A DNA stretch of 12,447 nucleotides from Chitinophagaceae bacterium (GTDB lineage: Bacteria; Bacteroidota; Bacteroidia; Chitinophagales; Chitinophagaceae): the NCBI GenBank assembly GCA_003136915.1, contig PLEB01000267.1, positions 7,360 through 19,806 of the forward strand, in the 5' to 3' direction. The position numbers and the translations under genes were made by a program. The notes under the pieces are model-generated. The model did not search any database. It was given only the letters and a program-made list of their open reading frames with translations, and had not been told where the DNA came from. Below, piece by piece: positions 1 through 6,577 of this stretch; the first letter of the stretch is position 1, and the number at the start of each line of letters is the position of its first letter.

Positions 1-62
1 ATGTCAACGCCTTTTTTCATTTTATTTCTTGCGTCGATGTCGAAGAAAAGTTGTTTAGCCAT
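1..62 (-). CDS. groL: Chaperonin GroEL, N-terminal fragment (cut by window edge)
   Basis: The reverse strand from 62 downward reads MAKQLFFDIDARNKMKKGVD, the conserved amino terminus of the 60-kDa chaperonin GroEL. Only 20 codons lie in the window; the rest continues beyond position 1. GroEL forms the double-ring ATP-driven folding chamber in the cytoplasm and is capped by GroES. Its partner groS lies directly upstream on the same strand, 127 bp away, in the usual groS-groL order. That gap is longer than is common in groESL operons and is filled by an inverted-repeat structure. The start at 62 fits the family, and the bases before it are A/T-rich with no Shine-Dalgarno sequence. Identity is very likely despite the short length because both sequence and context agree. 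Confidence 0.93.
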   Translation of the reverse strand, partial: MAKQLFFDIDARNKMKKGVD

Positions 63-70
63 TGTTTTTT

Positions 71-178
71 AATTTGATAATTTGATAAATTGATAATTTG
101 AAAATTTAAGGATCTGAAAATGATTGAGGACCAATGGTTCTCATCTACACATTTTCAAATTTTCAAATTTTCAAATTT
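71..178. repeat. Nested inverted repeat built from 8-bp units, filling the groS-groL gap
   Basis: The left arm (72-107) is about four and a half copies of an 8-bp unit ATTTGATA / ATTTGAAA. The right arm (152-178) is 3.4 copies of TTTTCAAA, its complement. A perfect 13-bp stem pairs 95-107 with 157-169. Directly inside it, 116-122 pairs perfectly with 150-156 (7 bp, with 8 bases bulged on the left). Innermost, 126-133 pairs with 135-142 with one mismatch. The whole is therefore one imperfect palindrome centred near 134. In the groS-groL transcript it would form a long hairpin, with several alternative registers because the arms are periodic. It could be a dispersed intergenic repeat, an mRNA processing or stability element, or a partial attenuator; the sequence alone does not decide. 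Confidence 0.8.
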
Positions 179-189
179 GTCTTGTTGTC

Positions 190-483
190 TTAAAATTTCG
201 CGATGATGTCCGACTCTCTCATGCTTAAAAAATCCTGACCCTCAAAGCTGATTTCAGTACCGGAATATTTTCCGTACAATACAACATCGCCCACTTTTAT
301 GACAGGCTTTTTGCCGTCTTCATCTATATCACTGATCGCGACAACTTCGCCTCTCTGGGGCTTTTCCTTAGCCGTATCAGGAATGATTATCCCGCCTGAA
401 GTTTTCTCTTCTGCCGGCGCAGGTTTTACAAAAACTCTGTTTTTCGTACCTGCAATTGGTGAAATCGCTAACTTTTTAGCCAT
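190..483 (-). CDS. groS: Co-chaperonin GroES
   Basis: This is a 97-residue protein of the 10-kDa chaperonin family, the heptameric lid of GroEL in the cytoplasm. The mobile loop that contacts GroEL is visible around residues 25-40 ([18 protein letters not shown]), followed by KPQRGEVVA and the C-terminal strand [11 protein letters not shown] ... MRESDI. The protein follows the family pattern after residue 17 (RVFVKPAP). Two places are unusual: the segment before it reads IAGTKNRV where most members have a short L-x-D-R-V, and the roof-loop region after VVA reads [11 protein letters not shown] without the common glycine-rich turn. The start at 483 has an A/T-rich leader and lies about 55 bases from a good promoter. 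It is followed by groL on the same strand, so the two are expected to be co-transcribed. Confidence 0.95.
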   Translation of the reverse strand: MAKKLAISPIAGTKNRVFVKPAPAEEKTSGGIIIPDTAKEKPQRGEVVAISDIDEDGKKPVIKVGDVVLYGKYSGTEISFEGQDFLSMRESDIIAKF

Positions 484-538
484 GACTGTATTAATTTAAA
501 TTTAGTGAAAAGTTTTAGAGGCCCGTTGGAAGGGGCAG

Positions 539-565
539 CAAAGTTAACACTAAATTCTGTACCAA
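539..565 (-). promoter_or_regulatory. Bacteroidota-type promoter of groS (-7 TAACTTTG, -33 TTG)
   Basis: On the minus strand, 546-539 reads TAACTTTG, an exact match to the Bacteroidota primary-sigma -7 consensus TAnnTTTG. TTG lies at 565-563, 16 bases upstream, slightly shorter than the usual -33 spacing. Transcription would begin near 530, leaving a leader of roughly 45-50 bases before the groS start at 483. I see no convincing CIRCE-like inverted repeat near it, so heat-shock control is not evident here. Confidence 0.6.
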
Positions 566-602
566 TTACACGAAATGGGAATAGTTGGCAGTCGTCATTC
601 AA

Positions 603-627
603 TAAAAAACATCTGGAATTAAAGATG
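603..627 (-). terminator. Weak intrinsic terminator after the NlpC/P60 gene
   Basis: On the minus strand a 5-bp stem CATCT (627-623) and AGATG (614-610) encloses an 8-base loop and is followed directly by six T residues (609-604). It lies 23 bases past the NlpC/P60 stop codon and upstream of the groS promoter, where a terminator would be expected. The short stem makes this tentative. Confidence 0.4.
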
Positions 628-649
628 GCAGGTGATAAATGACAGTATT

Positions 650-1357
650 TCAGTTGCTTTCTGTGCCAGAAATGACCCTGCCTGCCCCTACAAAATGGCT
701 GGAATAATAACCTTCACCCAGGTTACTGATCTGAACACCTGAAATTGATGCGTGGATAAAGCGGTCGTTATAGAGGTAAACGCCGACATGGGTCACGTTA
801 TGTCCCTTGCCCAGGGTATGAAAAAATACCAGGTCGCCCTCCCTTAAATCCCTTTTTTTGACCCGGCGGGATATCAAATATTGATCCTTAGAGATCCGCG
901 GAAGGCCATTTACCTCGTAAACATTGGCCATCAGCAGGGATGCAAAGGCAGAACAGTCGATCCCATCCTTGTCTTTTCCTCCGTAGTGATACGGAACACC
1001 ATACCATTGATCCATGAAATCCAATAGTTTTTGATTAGTAAGCAGCTCTACCGGTGAATTTGTGAGGATGGCATACTTGAATTGCAGACTGTTAAACTTT
1101 TCCCTGCTTCCGATTTCTGATGAACCTTTGGAAGAAGAATGGTTTGAAGAAGCCCGCGGTTTGACTGGATTTTCCGGGGTTTTCGTAGTTTCATCAGCCG
1201 TTGTAATGCCTTCCAGGAACCGGGGCTGTGTTGATCTATCCAGAGATGTCGTAGTTTGCACAGACTCCGCCGGGTTATCTGCCGTGGTACCCGGACGCAG
1301 CACATGGCAGCCGCAGGCGAAGATCAGGATGAGCGATAAAATGAACTGATTTTTCAT
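650..1357 (-). CDS. NlpC/P60-family peptidoglycan endopeptidase, lipoprotein
   Basis: The predicted product has 235 residues. It starts with a lipoprotein signal peptide, MKNQFILSLILIFAC, with the probable lipidated cysteine at 15 (C17 is an alternative). Residues 22-90 form a Ser/Thr/Pro-rich linker without recognisable folds. The NlpC/P60 domain occupies about 107-230. The catalytic cysteine is C135 in DGIDCSAFASL, the histidine is H190 in THVGVYL, and the third polar residue is likely H202 in FIHAS. GDLVFF (174-179) is also typical. Enzymes of this family cut peptide stems of peptidoglycan, commonly next to diaminopimelate; the exact bond cannot be told here. An in-frame ATG at 1447 exists, but the start at 1357 is preferred: it gives a clean signal peptide, and a promoter-like TATCTTTG lies inside the longer frame. 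The protein should be anchored to a membrane facing the periplasm and act in wall remodelling. Confidence 0.9.
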   Translation of the reverse strand: MKNQFILSLILIFACGCHVLRPGTTADNPAESVQTTTSLDRSTQPRFLEGITTADETTKTPENPVKPRASSNHSSSKGSSEIGSREKFNSLQFKYAILTNSPVELLTNQKLLDFMDQWYGVPYHYGGKDKDGIDCSAFASLLMANVYEVNGLPRISKDQYLISRRVKKRDLREGDLVFFHTLGKGHNVTHVGVYLYNDRFIHASISGVQISNLGEGYYSSHFVGAGRVISGTESN

Positions 1358-1547
1358 TTTTTTGTTGGATACAGGATACGTACAAAGATATGGTTTTTGT
1401 GATCCCATATCCCACCGGTTTTGCGGCAATTTATGCTTGATCACCAATAAGTTATGAAATTGTGTGTTCTATGTGAAGAGATAGGGCCGGCCAATAATGC
1501 CTAACGCGTTTTATTCTTTGTTAATTGCAACAGTAAGTAATAAGCCA
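1358..1547. other. Divergent intergenic region between NlpC/P60 and dnaE
   Basis: This 190-bp stretch separates two divergently transcribed genes and must hold both promoters. The minus-strand -7 element is at 1383-1390. For dnaE I find only a near match, TATTCTTTG at 1512-1520, with one extra spacer base and no -33 TTG. The in-frame ATG at 1497 could extend DnaE by 17 residues, but this looks non-coding by family comparison. No RNA gene or long repeat was seen. Confidence 0.6.
1383..1390 (-). promoter_or_regulatory. Candidate -7 promoter element of the NlpC/P60 gene (TATCTTTG)
   Basis: On the minus strand, 1390-1383 reads TATCTTTG, matching TAnnTTTG exactly. It lies 25 bases upstream of the start at 1357, so transcription would begin about 15-20 bases before the ATG. 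No clear TTG is present at the -33 distance, so the assignment rests on the -7 element and its position. Confidence 0.45.
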
Positions 1548-4500
1548 ATGTCCACTTTTTCACATCTCCACGTACACACACAATACTCCCTTCTGGACGG
1601 CGCCGCTTCCATCCAAAATCTGTATACCAAAGCGGTCAGGGATCAGATGCCCGCCCTGGCCATTACCGACCATGGCAATATGTTTGGTGCTTTTGCTTTT
1701 GTAGCGGAGGCGTATAAACATAAGAATGCGGATGGTTCGCTGAAGGTAAAGCCCATTGTAGGCTGTGAGTTTTATGTAGTGGCTGACCGACATCGGAAAA
1801 CCTTTACCAAAGACCAGAAAGATCAGCGTTTTCACCAGGTGTTGCTGGCGAAAAATAAGAAAGGATATCAGAACCTTACCAAGCTCACTTCCCTGGGATA
1901 CATTGAAGGAATTTACAGCAAATACCCCCGGATCGATAAATCCCTGATTGAAAAATACCACGAAGGGCTCATAGCAACCACCTGTTGCATTGGCGCCTAC
2001 GTTCCGCAAACTATTTTGAATGAAGGTGAGGAAAAAGCAGAAAAAGAATTTAACTGGTGGCTAAATCTTTTCGGGGAAGATTATTTTATTGAATTGCAAC
2101 GCCATCAACTGCCCGAGCAGGAAAAAATAAACAATTTCCTGGTGAAATTAGGCAAGAAATACAAGGTGCCGGTAATCGCTACAAATGATAGTCATTATAC
2201 TGACCGGGAGGATTACAACGCGCATGACATCCTGCTATGCATCAATACCGGAGAAAAACAATCCACGCCCGGATATGATGATTTTGTGAATGATGATATG
2301 AATCTGAAGAACCGGCGCTTCAAATTTCCGAACGACCAGTTTTATTTAAAGACTACGGCGGAAATGACGGAACTCTTCAAAGATATTCCCGAAGCGATTG
2401 ACAATACAGGAATGGTGCAGGACAAAGTAGAATTGCTGAACCTGAAAAAAGATATACTGCTGCCGGCCTTTCCAATTCCGGAAGCATTCCAAATTCATGC
2501 CGACAGCAACCTGAATCAATGGGAGTATTTAAAAGATATTACATACCAGGGTGCAAAAAAAAGGTACAGCGAACTTACGGCTGAGCTTCAGGAGCGGATA
2601 GAATTTGAATTGTTCACGATTAAGACAATGGGCTTTGCCGGATATTTTTTAATCGTAAGTGATTTTATTCGGGCCGGCCGTGAAATGGGGGTATTCGTTG
2701 GCCCTGGCCGTGGTTCGGCAGCAGGGAGCGTTGTAGCTTTCTGTATAGGGATCACCAATATTGATCCGATCAAATATAATCTGCTTTTCGAACGGTTTCT
2801 CAACCCCGACAGGAAATCAATGCCTGATATTGATACCGATTTTGACGATGAGGGCCGGCAAAAAGTAATTGACTATGTCGTAAAAAAATACGGAAAAAAT
2901 CAGGTGGCGCAGATCATTACCTATGGCACTATGGCGGCCAGGATGAGTATCAAAGACGTTGCGCGTGTGCTGGATCTTCCTTTGTCCGAAGCAAACGCCC
3001 TGGCAAAGCTGGTTCCGGAGCGTCTGGGCATCACATTGAAAAGAGTATTGCACGCGCCCCTCACTTCAAAAGACGGAGAAAAATCACTCGAGGAAAAAGA
3101 AGGTGTGGGCGGCGACGACCGGGAACTGATAAAGAAAATCCGGGAGATCTACCAGGGAAATGACCTTCGCAGCAATGTATTGCATGAAGCCGAGCGACTC
3201 GAAGGGTCGGTGAGAAATACGGGCCTGCATGCCGCCGGTATCATCATTGCGCCGGAAGAACTGGCCAACATCATTCCGGTATGCACGGCCAAGGATTCGG
3301 ACCTGCTCGTAACGCAAATTGAAGGCAGCATTATTGAAGAAGCAGGCGTGTTAAAAATGGACTTCCTCGGATTACGCACCCTAAATATATTAAAGACCGC
3401 GCTGGAGCTGATAGAGCAAAATCATGGCGTAAAGATTGACATAGATAAGATCCCGCCCGATGATAAAAAAACATTCGAGTTATACCAGCGGGGAGAAACC
3501 ATTGGTACTTTTCAATTTGAAAGTCCCGGTATGCAGAAATATTTGCGGGACCTCAAGCCGGATAAATTCGACGATCTCACTGCGATGAATGCATTATACA
3601 GTCCCGGCCCCATGGCTTATATCCCTGCATTCATTGACCGGAAACATCTTCGCGAAGCAATCCGCTATGATCTTCCCATAATGGAAGAGATCCTTAAGGA
3701 CACTTATGGGATCACAGTTTACCAGGAGCAGGTCATGCTGCTCGCACAGAAACTCGCAGGATTCAGCAAAGGAGACGCCGATGTGCTCCGCAAGGCCATG
3801 GGTAAGAAGCAGAAATCCATTCTGGATAAAATGAAGAGCCAGTTCATTTCGGGGGCAACCCAAAGAGGACATGCTGCAGCGGCACTGGAAAAGATCTGGA
3901 CAGACTGGGAAGCTTTCGCCCAATATGCATTCAATAAATCACATTCCACCTGCTATGCATATGTAGCCTACCAGACAGCTCACCTGAAATCCCATTATCC
4001 GTCTGATTACATGGCATCCGTTCTGAACCATTCCGGCAGTATCGACAAAATAACCTTCTTCATGGAGGAATGCAAACGGATGGGTTTGAAGGTGCTTGGG
4101 CCCGATGTGAATGAATCCAAGAAGGGGTTTGCCGTGAACCCGAGAGGCGAGATCCGCGTAGGTCTCGGTGGCCTGAAAGGTGTTGGTGAAGCGGCCGTTG
4201 GTGCTGTTATTGAAGAAAGGGAAAAAGGAACGCCCTTTACTTCTATTTTTGACCTGATCAAAAGGATAAATCAACGGACCGTAAGTAAAAAAACCCTGGA
4301 AAGCCTGGCATATGCCGGCGCATTTGACTGTTTTCCTGATATGCATCGCGCACAATATTTTTATATCGCGCCCGGAGATACCAGTACGGGTCTTGAAAAG
4401 ATCATCCGTTTTGGAAATGTGGTACAGGCCCAGAATGTGCAGCACAGTAATACGCTTTTCGGCGATTCCGGCGCAGATTTCGAAGTACGACCTCCCAAGA

Positions 4501-5189
4501 TTCCCAATTGCGAGCCGTGGACGCTTACTGAATTGCTAAATCATGAAAAAGACGTGACCGGAATGTTCATGAGCGGCCACCCGCTGGATCATTTCCGCTT
4601 CGAGATCAACCATTACAATATTATAAACCTGGCCGACTTCAACGAGATCAAAGAAGCAGTGACCCTGCAGGCCAATCCGTCCAAATCCTATCGTCTGGCC
4701 GGGCTCGTAGTGGATGCACAACACCGGGTAACAAAAACCGGTAAGCAATTTGGGTCCTTTACGCTGGAAGATTACTCTGGTAAAAGTGAGTTCATCCTCT
4801 GGAGCGAGGAATATGCCCGCTTCTCCAATTACCTGGAAAAAGGAAAAAATATATTCATGACTGGTTATTTCAAACCCAGGTATAACCGCGTGGAATTTGA
4901 ATTCAAGGTAGAGAAAATGATGATGCTGGAAAGTATCAAACCGGTGCTAACCAAACAAGTGGTGCTTGATCTGGAAGCCCGTCACCTCAACGAAAATATG
5001 ATCCGGTTTGTAGAGAAGAACATGAAGCAGCATCCCGGGAAATCAACCCTGAAAATAAATATAGTGGAATCCAGGAGCAATAGCCGGATCACCATGCATA
5101 CCCTGGAGAATGGATTTGAAATGAATGACGAAATGGCCGCCTTTTTGCAAAGCAGTCCGGAGTTCGAAGTCCAAATCATATCATCCTAG
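1548..5189 (+). CDS. dnaE: DNA polymerase III alpha subunit (replicative polymerase)
   Basis: The 1213-residue product is the catalytic subunit of the chromosomal replicase. The PHP domain opens the protein (about 4-290) with HLHVHTQYSLLDGA. Its metal ligands appear intact: H8, H10, D41-H42, E74, H96, C146 or C147, D214 and H216. The C-family polymerase core follows: GPGRGSAAGS (385-394), palm aspartates D429 and D431 in MPDIDTDF, and the third, D605, in KMDFLGL. The finger region carries YQEQVMLLA (725-733) and LRKAMGKK (747-754). SNTLF (967-971) is a possible beta-clamp-binding motif, although it lacks the usual glutamine. An OB fold lies at about 1047-1128. Length and order fit a full-length Bacteroidota DnaE without frameshift. 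The start at 1548 is chosen because family members begin a few residues before HLHVH; an ATG at 1497 is in frame but adds atypical sequence. trxA follows 120 bp downstream. Confidence 0.97.
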   Translation: MSTFSHLHVHTQYSLLDGAASIQNLYTKAVRDQMPALAITDHGNMFGAFAFVAEAYKHKNADGSLKVKPIVGCEFYVVADRHRKTFTKDQKDQRFHQVLLAKNKKGYQNLTKLTSLGYIEGIYSKYPRIDKSLIEKYHEGLIATTCCIGAYVPQTILNEGEEKAEKEFNWWLNLFGEDYFIELQRHQLPEQEKINNFLVKLGKKYKVPVIATNDSHYTDREDYNAHDILLCINTGEKQSTPGYDDFVNDDMNLKNRRFKFPNDQFYLKTTAEMTELFKDIPEAIDNTGMVQDKVELLNLKKDILLPAFPIPEAFQIHADSNLNQWEYLKDITYQGAKKRYSELTAELQERIEFELFTIKTMGFAGYFLIVSDFIRAGREMGVFVGPGRGSAAGSVVAFCIGITNIDPIKYNLLFERFLNPDRKSMPDIDTDFDDEGRQKVIDYVVKKYGKNQVAQIITYGTMAARMSIKDVARVLDLPLSEANALAKLVPERLGITLKRVLHAPLTSKDGEKSLEEKEGVGGDDRELIKKIREIYQGNDLRSNVLHEAERLEGSVRNTGLHAAGIIIAPEELANIIPVCTAKDSDLLVTQIEGSIIEEAGVLKMDFLGLRTLNILKTALELIEQNHGVKIDIDKIPPDDKKTFELYQRGETIGTFQFESPGMQKYLRDLKPDKFDDLTAMNALYSPGPMAYIPAFIDRKHLREAIRYDLPIMEEILKDTYGITVYQEQVMLLAQKLAGFSKGDADVLRKAMGKKQKSILDKMKSQFISGATQRGHAAAALEKIWTDWEAFAQYAFNKSHSTCYAYVAYQTAHLKSHYPSDYMASVLNHSGSIDKITFFMEECKRMGLKVLGPDVNESKKGFAVNPRGEIRVGLGGLKGVGEAAVGAVIEEREKGTPFTSIFDLIKRINQRTVSKKTLESLAYAGAFDCFPDMHRAQYFYIAPGDTSTGLEKIIRFGNVVQAQNVQHSNTLFGDSGADFEVRPPKIPNCEPWTLTELLNHEKDVTGMFMSGHPLDHFRFEINHYNIINLADFNEIKEAVTLQANPSKSYRLAGLVVDAQHRVTKTGKQFGSFTLEDYSGKSEFILWSEEYARFSNYLEKGKNIFMTGYFKPRYNRVEFEFKVEKMMMLESIKPVLTKQVVLDLEARHLNENMIRFVEKNMKQHPGKSTLKINIVESRSNSRITMHTLENGFEMNDEMAAFLQSSPEFEVQIISS

Positions 5190-5309
5190 GAGGAAAGTGA
5201 CAGAATGAGTGTTTTATTGGAATGGAAACATATTTGCATCTATGTCGCTGAACCGACAAAAAAGCCGGAGAAAAAAGCGGAATTTTACATCAAATTAAAA
5301 CGAATATAT
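5188..5309 (+). promoter_or_regulatory. trxA leader with AGGAGG overlapping the dnaE stop and an alternative upstream start
   Basis: AGGAGG at 5188-5193 overlaps the dnaE TAG stop (5187-5189) and lies 11 bases before an ATG at 5205. From there the frame stays open for 35 codons into trxA. Shine-Dalgarno sites are seldom used in this phylum, so the match may be chance. The leader is A-rich near 5291-5309. No exact TAnnTTTG promoter element is present; TTTGC near 5232 lacks the TA at the right spacing. Confidence 0.35.
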
Positions 5310-5627
5310 ATGGCACATGAATTCACCGATGCGAACTTTCAGGAAAAGGTGATTGCTTCTGATAAATTAACTGTGATTGATTTCTGGGCTGAATGGTGTG
5401 GACCGTGCCGGGCAATCGGACCAGTAATTGAAGAGCTTTCAAAAGAATATGATGGCAAGATCAATGTAGGAAAGGTAAATGTGGATCACAATCCGCAGCT
5501 GTCCATTAATTATGGAATCACTTCCATTCCGGCTATTTTGTTTATCAAGGGTGGCAAAGTAGTAGATAAACTGGTTGGTGCACAACCGAAAAGCAATTTT
5601 GTGAAAAAGATCGAGTCGCATATTTGA
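5310..5627 (+). CDS. trxA: Thioredoxin
   Basis: The 105-residue product has the length and layout of a classical cytoplasmic thioredoxin. The redox active site WCGPC is at residues 29-33, preceded by VIDFWAE. The cis-proline loop is at 71-75 (TSIPA), followed by LFIKGGKVVDKLVGA. It reduces disulfides in client proteins and is itself kept reduced by thioredoxin reductase. The start at 5310 gives the normal thioredoxin length and has an A-rich upstream region typical of the phylum. An in-frame ATG at 5205 would add 35 residues that do not resemble a signal peptide or known domain, although it is preceded by a perfect AGGAGG. The gene lies 120 bp after dnaE on the same strand and ends at a strong terminator, so it may be read from the dnaE transcript or from an unrecognised promoter in the gap. 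Confidence 0.95.
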   Translation: MAHEFTDANFQEKVIASDKLTVIDFWAEWCGPCRAIGPVIEELSKEYDGKINVGKVNVDHNPQLSINYGITSIPAILFIKGGKVVDKLVGAQPKSNFVKKIESHI

Positions 5628-5647
5628 GAAATTAAAGAGTAAAAAGT

Positions 5648-5680
5648 AAAAAGCGTTCCTTTCAGAACGCTTTTTCTTTT
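5648..5680 (+). terminator. Strong intrinsic terminator after trxA
   Basis: A perfect 11-bp stem pairs AAAAAGCGTTC (5648-5658) with GAACGCTTTTT (5665-5675) around a 6-base loop, and the T tract continues to 5680. It lies 20 bases past the trxA stop. The A-run before the stem and T-run after it mean it could also work in the opposite direction, but no minus-strand gene ends here. Confidence 0.92.
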
Positions 5681-5705
5681 AGCACCATTTTAGGAATTTA
5701 CCGTT

Positions 5706-5713
5706 TATTTTTG
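5706..5713 (+). promoter_or_regulatory. -7 promoter element of the cyclotransferase gene (TATTTTTG)
   Basis: TATTTTTG matches the Bacteroidota consensus TAnnTTTG exactly and lies 15 bases upstream of the ATG at 5729, just after the trxA terminator. Transcription would begin near 5720, giving a very short leader of about ten bases. No good TTG is seen at the -33 position. Confidence 0.5.
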
Positions 5714-5728
5714 CAGACCAACCGAAAT

Positions 5729-6577
5729 ATGGCCAAGATTTTATTGCCTCTGTTATTGATTCTTTCGCTCGCCTCGTGCAAAGATTCCAATAGCTCCTCT
5801 GAAACTTCGGGCTCCATCGATGAACCGGCAACCAGCAATGCACCGGCAGAGATCTCCTATACCGTGCTGAACGAAACACCGCATGATATAAATTCCTATA
5901 CGGAGGGTCTGATGGTGTACGATGGAAAGCTGTATGAAAGTTCAGGCTCACCTGAAGAAAATCCCAATACGAGATCCATATTCGGCATTGTTGACCCCAC
6001 GACAGGAAAGATTTCCGTAAAAGCGGAACTCGACAAAAAAATTTATTTCGGTGAAGGAATAACCTCTTTAAACGGGAAGATTTACCAGCTGACCTGGACG
6101 AACAAGACCGGTTTTATCTACGATGCAAAAACTTTCAAAAAATTAAGTCAGTTTTCATTCCCCAGCAAGGAAGGCTGGGGAATGACCACCGACGGCGTTG
6201 ACCTGATCATGAGCGATGGCACAAGCAGCCTGACCTGGCTCGATCCCAATACATTCAATACCGTCAGGCAGGTTACCGTTACAGATAACAACGGCGCAGT
6301 AGGCAACATCAACGAATTGGAGTATATCAAGGGGAGTATTTACGCGAATGTCTATGAGACAGACTATATCATCCGCATTGATCCGGCAACGGGCAAGGTC
6401 ACCGGCAAAGCCGATTTCAGCAAACTGAATAAGGAGGTCAAAACAAAATATCCAGGTGCCGAATTTATGAATGGAATTGCCTACGATTCAGCAAAAAATA
6501 AAGTCTATATTACCGGGAAGCTTTGGCCGAGTATTTATGAGGTACGGTTTAATCTCACTTCCCCGCTACATAAATAA
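5729..6577 (+). CDS. Glutaminyl-peptide cyclotransferase family lipoprotein
   Basis: The 282-residue product begins with a short lipoprotein signal, MAKILLPLLLILSLASC, with lipid-bearing C17 in the lipobox LASC. A Ser-rich tether follows to about residue 40. The rest matches the plant/bacterial type glutamine cyclotransferase, a five-bladed beta-propeller. Family signatures seen in order are YTEGL (57-61), FGEGIT (107-112), QLTW (120-123), EGWGMT (148-153), SDG (162-164), NELEYI (195-200), RIDP (216-219), NGIAYD (248-253) and TGKLWP (262-267). Such enzymes turn an N-terminal glutamine of a peptide into pyroglutamate with release of ammonia. The lipid anchor places it in the periplasm or on the cell surface. 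A TTG codon at 5711 is in frame but overlaps the promoter element, so the ATG at 5729 is preferred. The 3' end overlaps the convergent methyltransferase gene by 23 bp. Confidence 0.9.
   Translation: MAKILLPLLLILSLASCKDSNSSSETSGSIDEPATSNAPAEISYTVLNETPHDINSYTEGLMVYDGKLYESSGSPEENPNTRSIFGIVDPTTGKISVKAELDKKIYFGEGITSLNGKIYQLTWTNKTGFIYDAKTFKKLSQFSFPSKEGWGMTTDGVDLIMSDGTSSLTWLDPNTFNTVRQVTVTDNNGAVGNINELEYIKGSIYANVYETDYIIRIDPATGKVTGKADFSKLNKEVKTKYPGAEFMNGIAYDSAKNKVYITGKLWPSIYEVRFNLTSPLHK

Noticed and set aside
299..499. 66-codon frame antisense to groS
   Set aside because: It is the mirror of the conserved GroES coding sequence, without its own promoter or start context.
550..565. Sigma-54-like site upstream of groS (TTGGTAC ... 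TTTAG on the minus strand)
   Set aside because: The -12 GC is missing, while an exact TAnnTTTG element sits just downstream.
1358..1447. 30-codon N-terminal extension of the NlpC/P60 protein
   Set aside because: It would bury the lipoprotein signal peptide and contains the likely -7 promoter element at 1383-1390.
1485..1492. GGCCGGCC palindrome upstream of dnaE
   Set aside because: An 8-bp palindrome with a second copy in dnaE near 2671-2690; too short to claim as an operator.
1512..1520. TATTCTTTG as the dnaE promoter
   Set aside because: The spacer within the -7 element is one base too long and no -33 TTG is found at a suitable distance.
1497..1547. 17-codon N-terminal extension of DnaE
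   Set aside because: DnaE proteins start just before the HLHVH motif; the extra residues do not resemble the family.
3939..4445. 168-codon open frame antisense to dnaE
   Set aside because: It is a shadow of the conserved dnaE coding sequence with no recognisable protein features.
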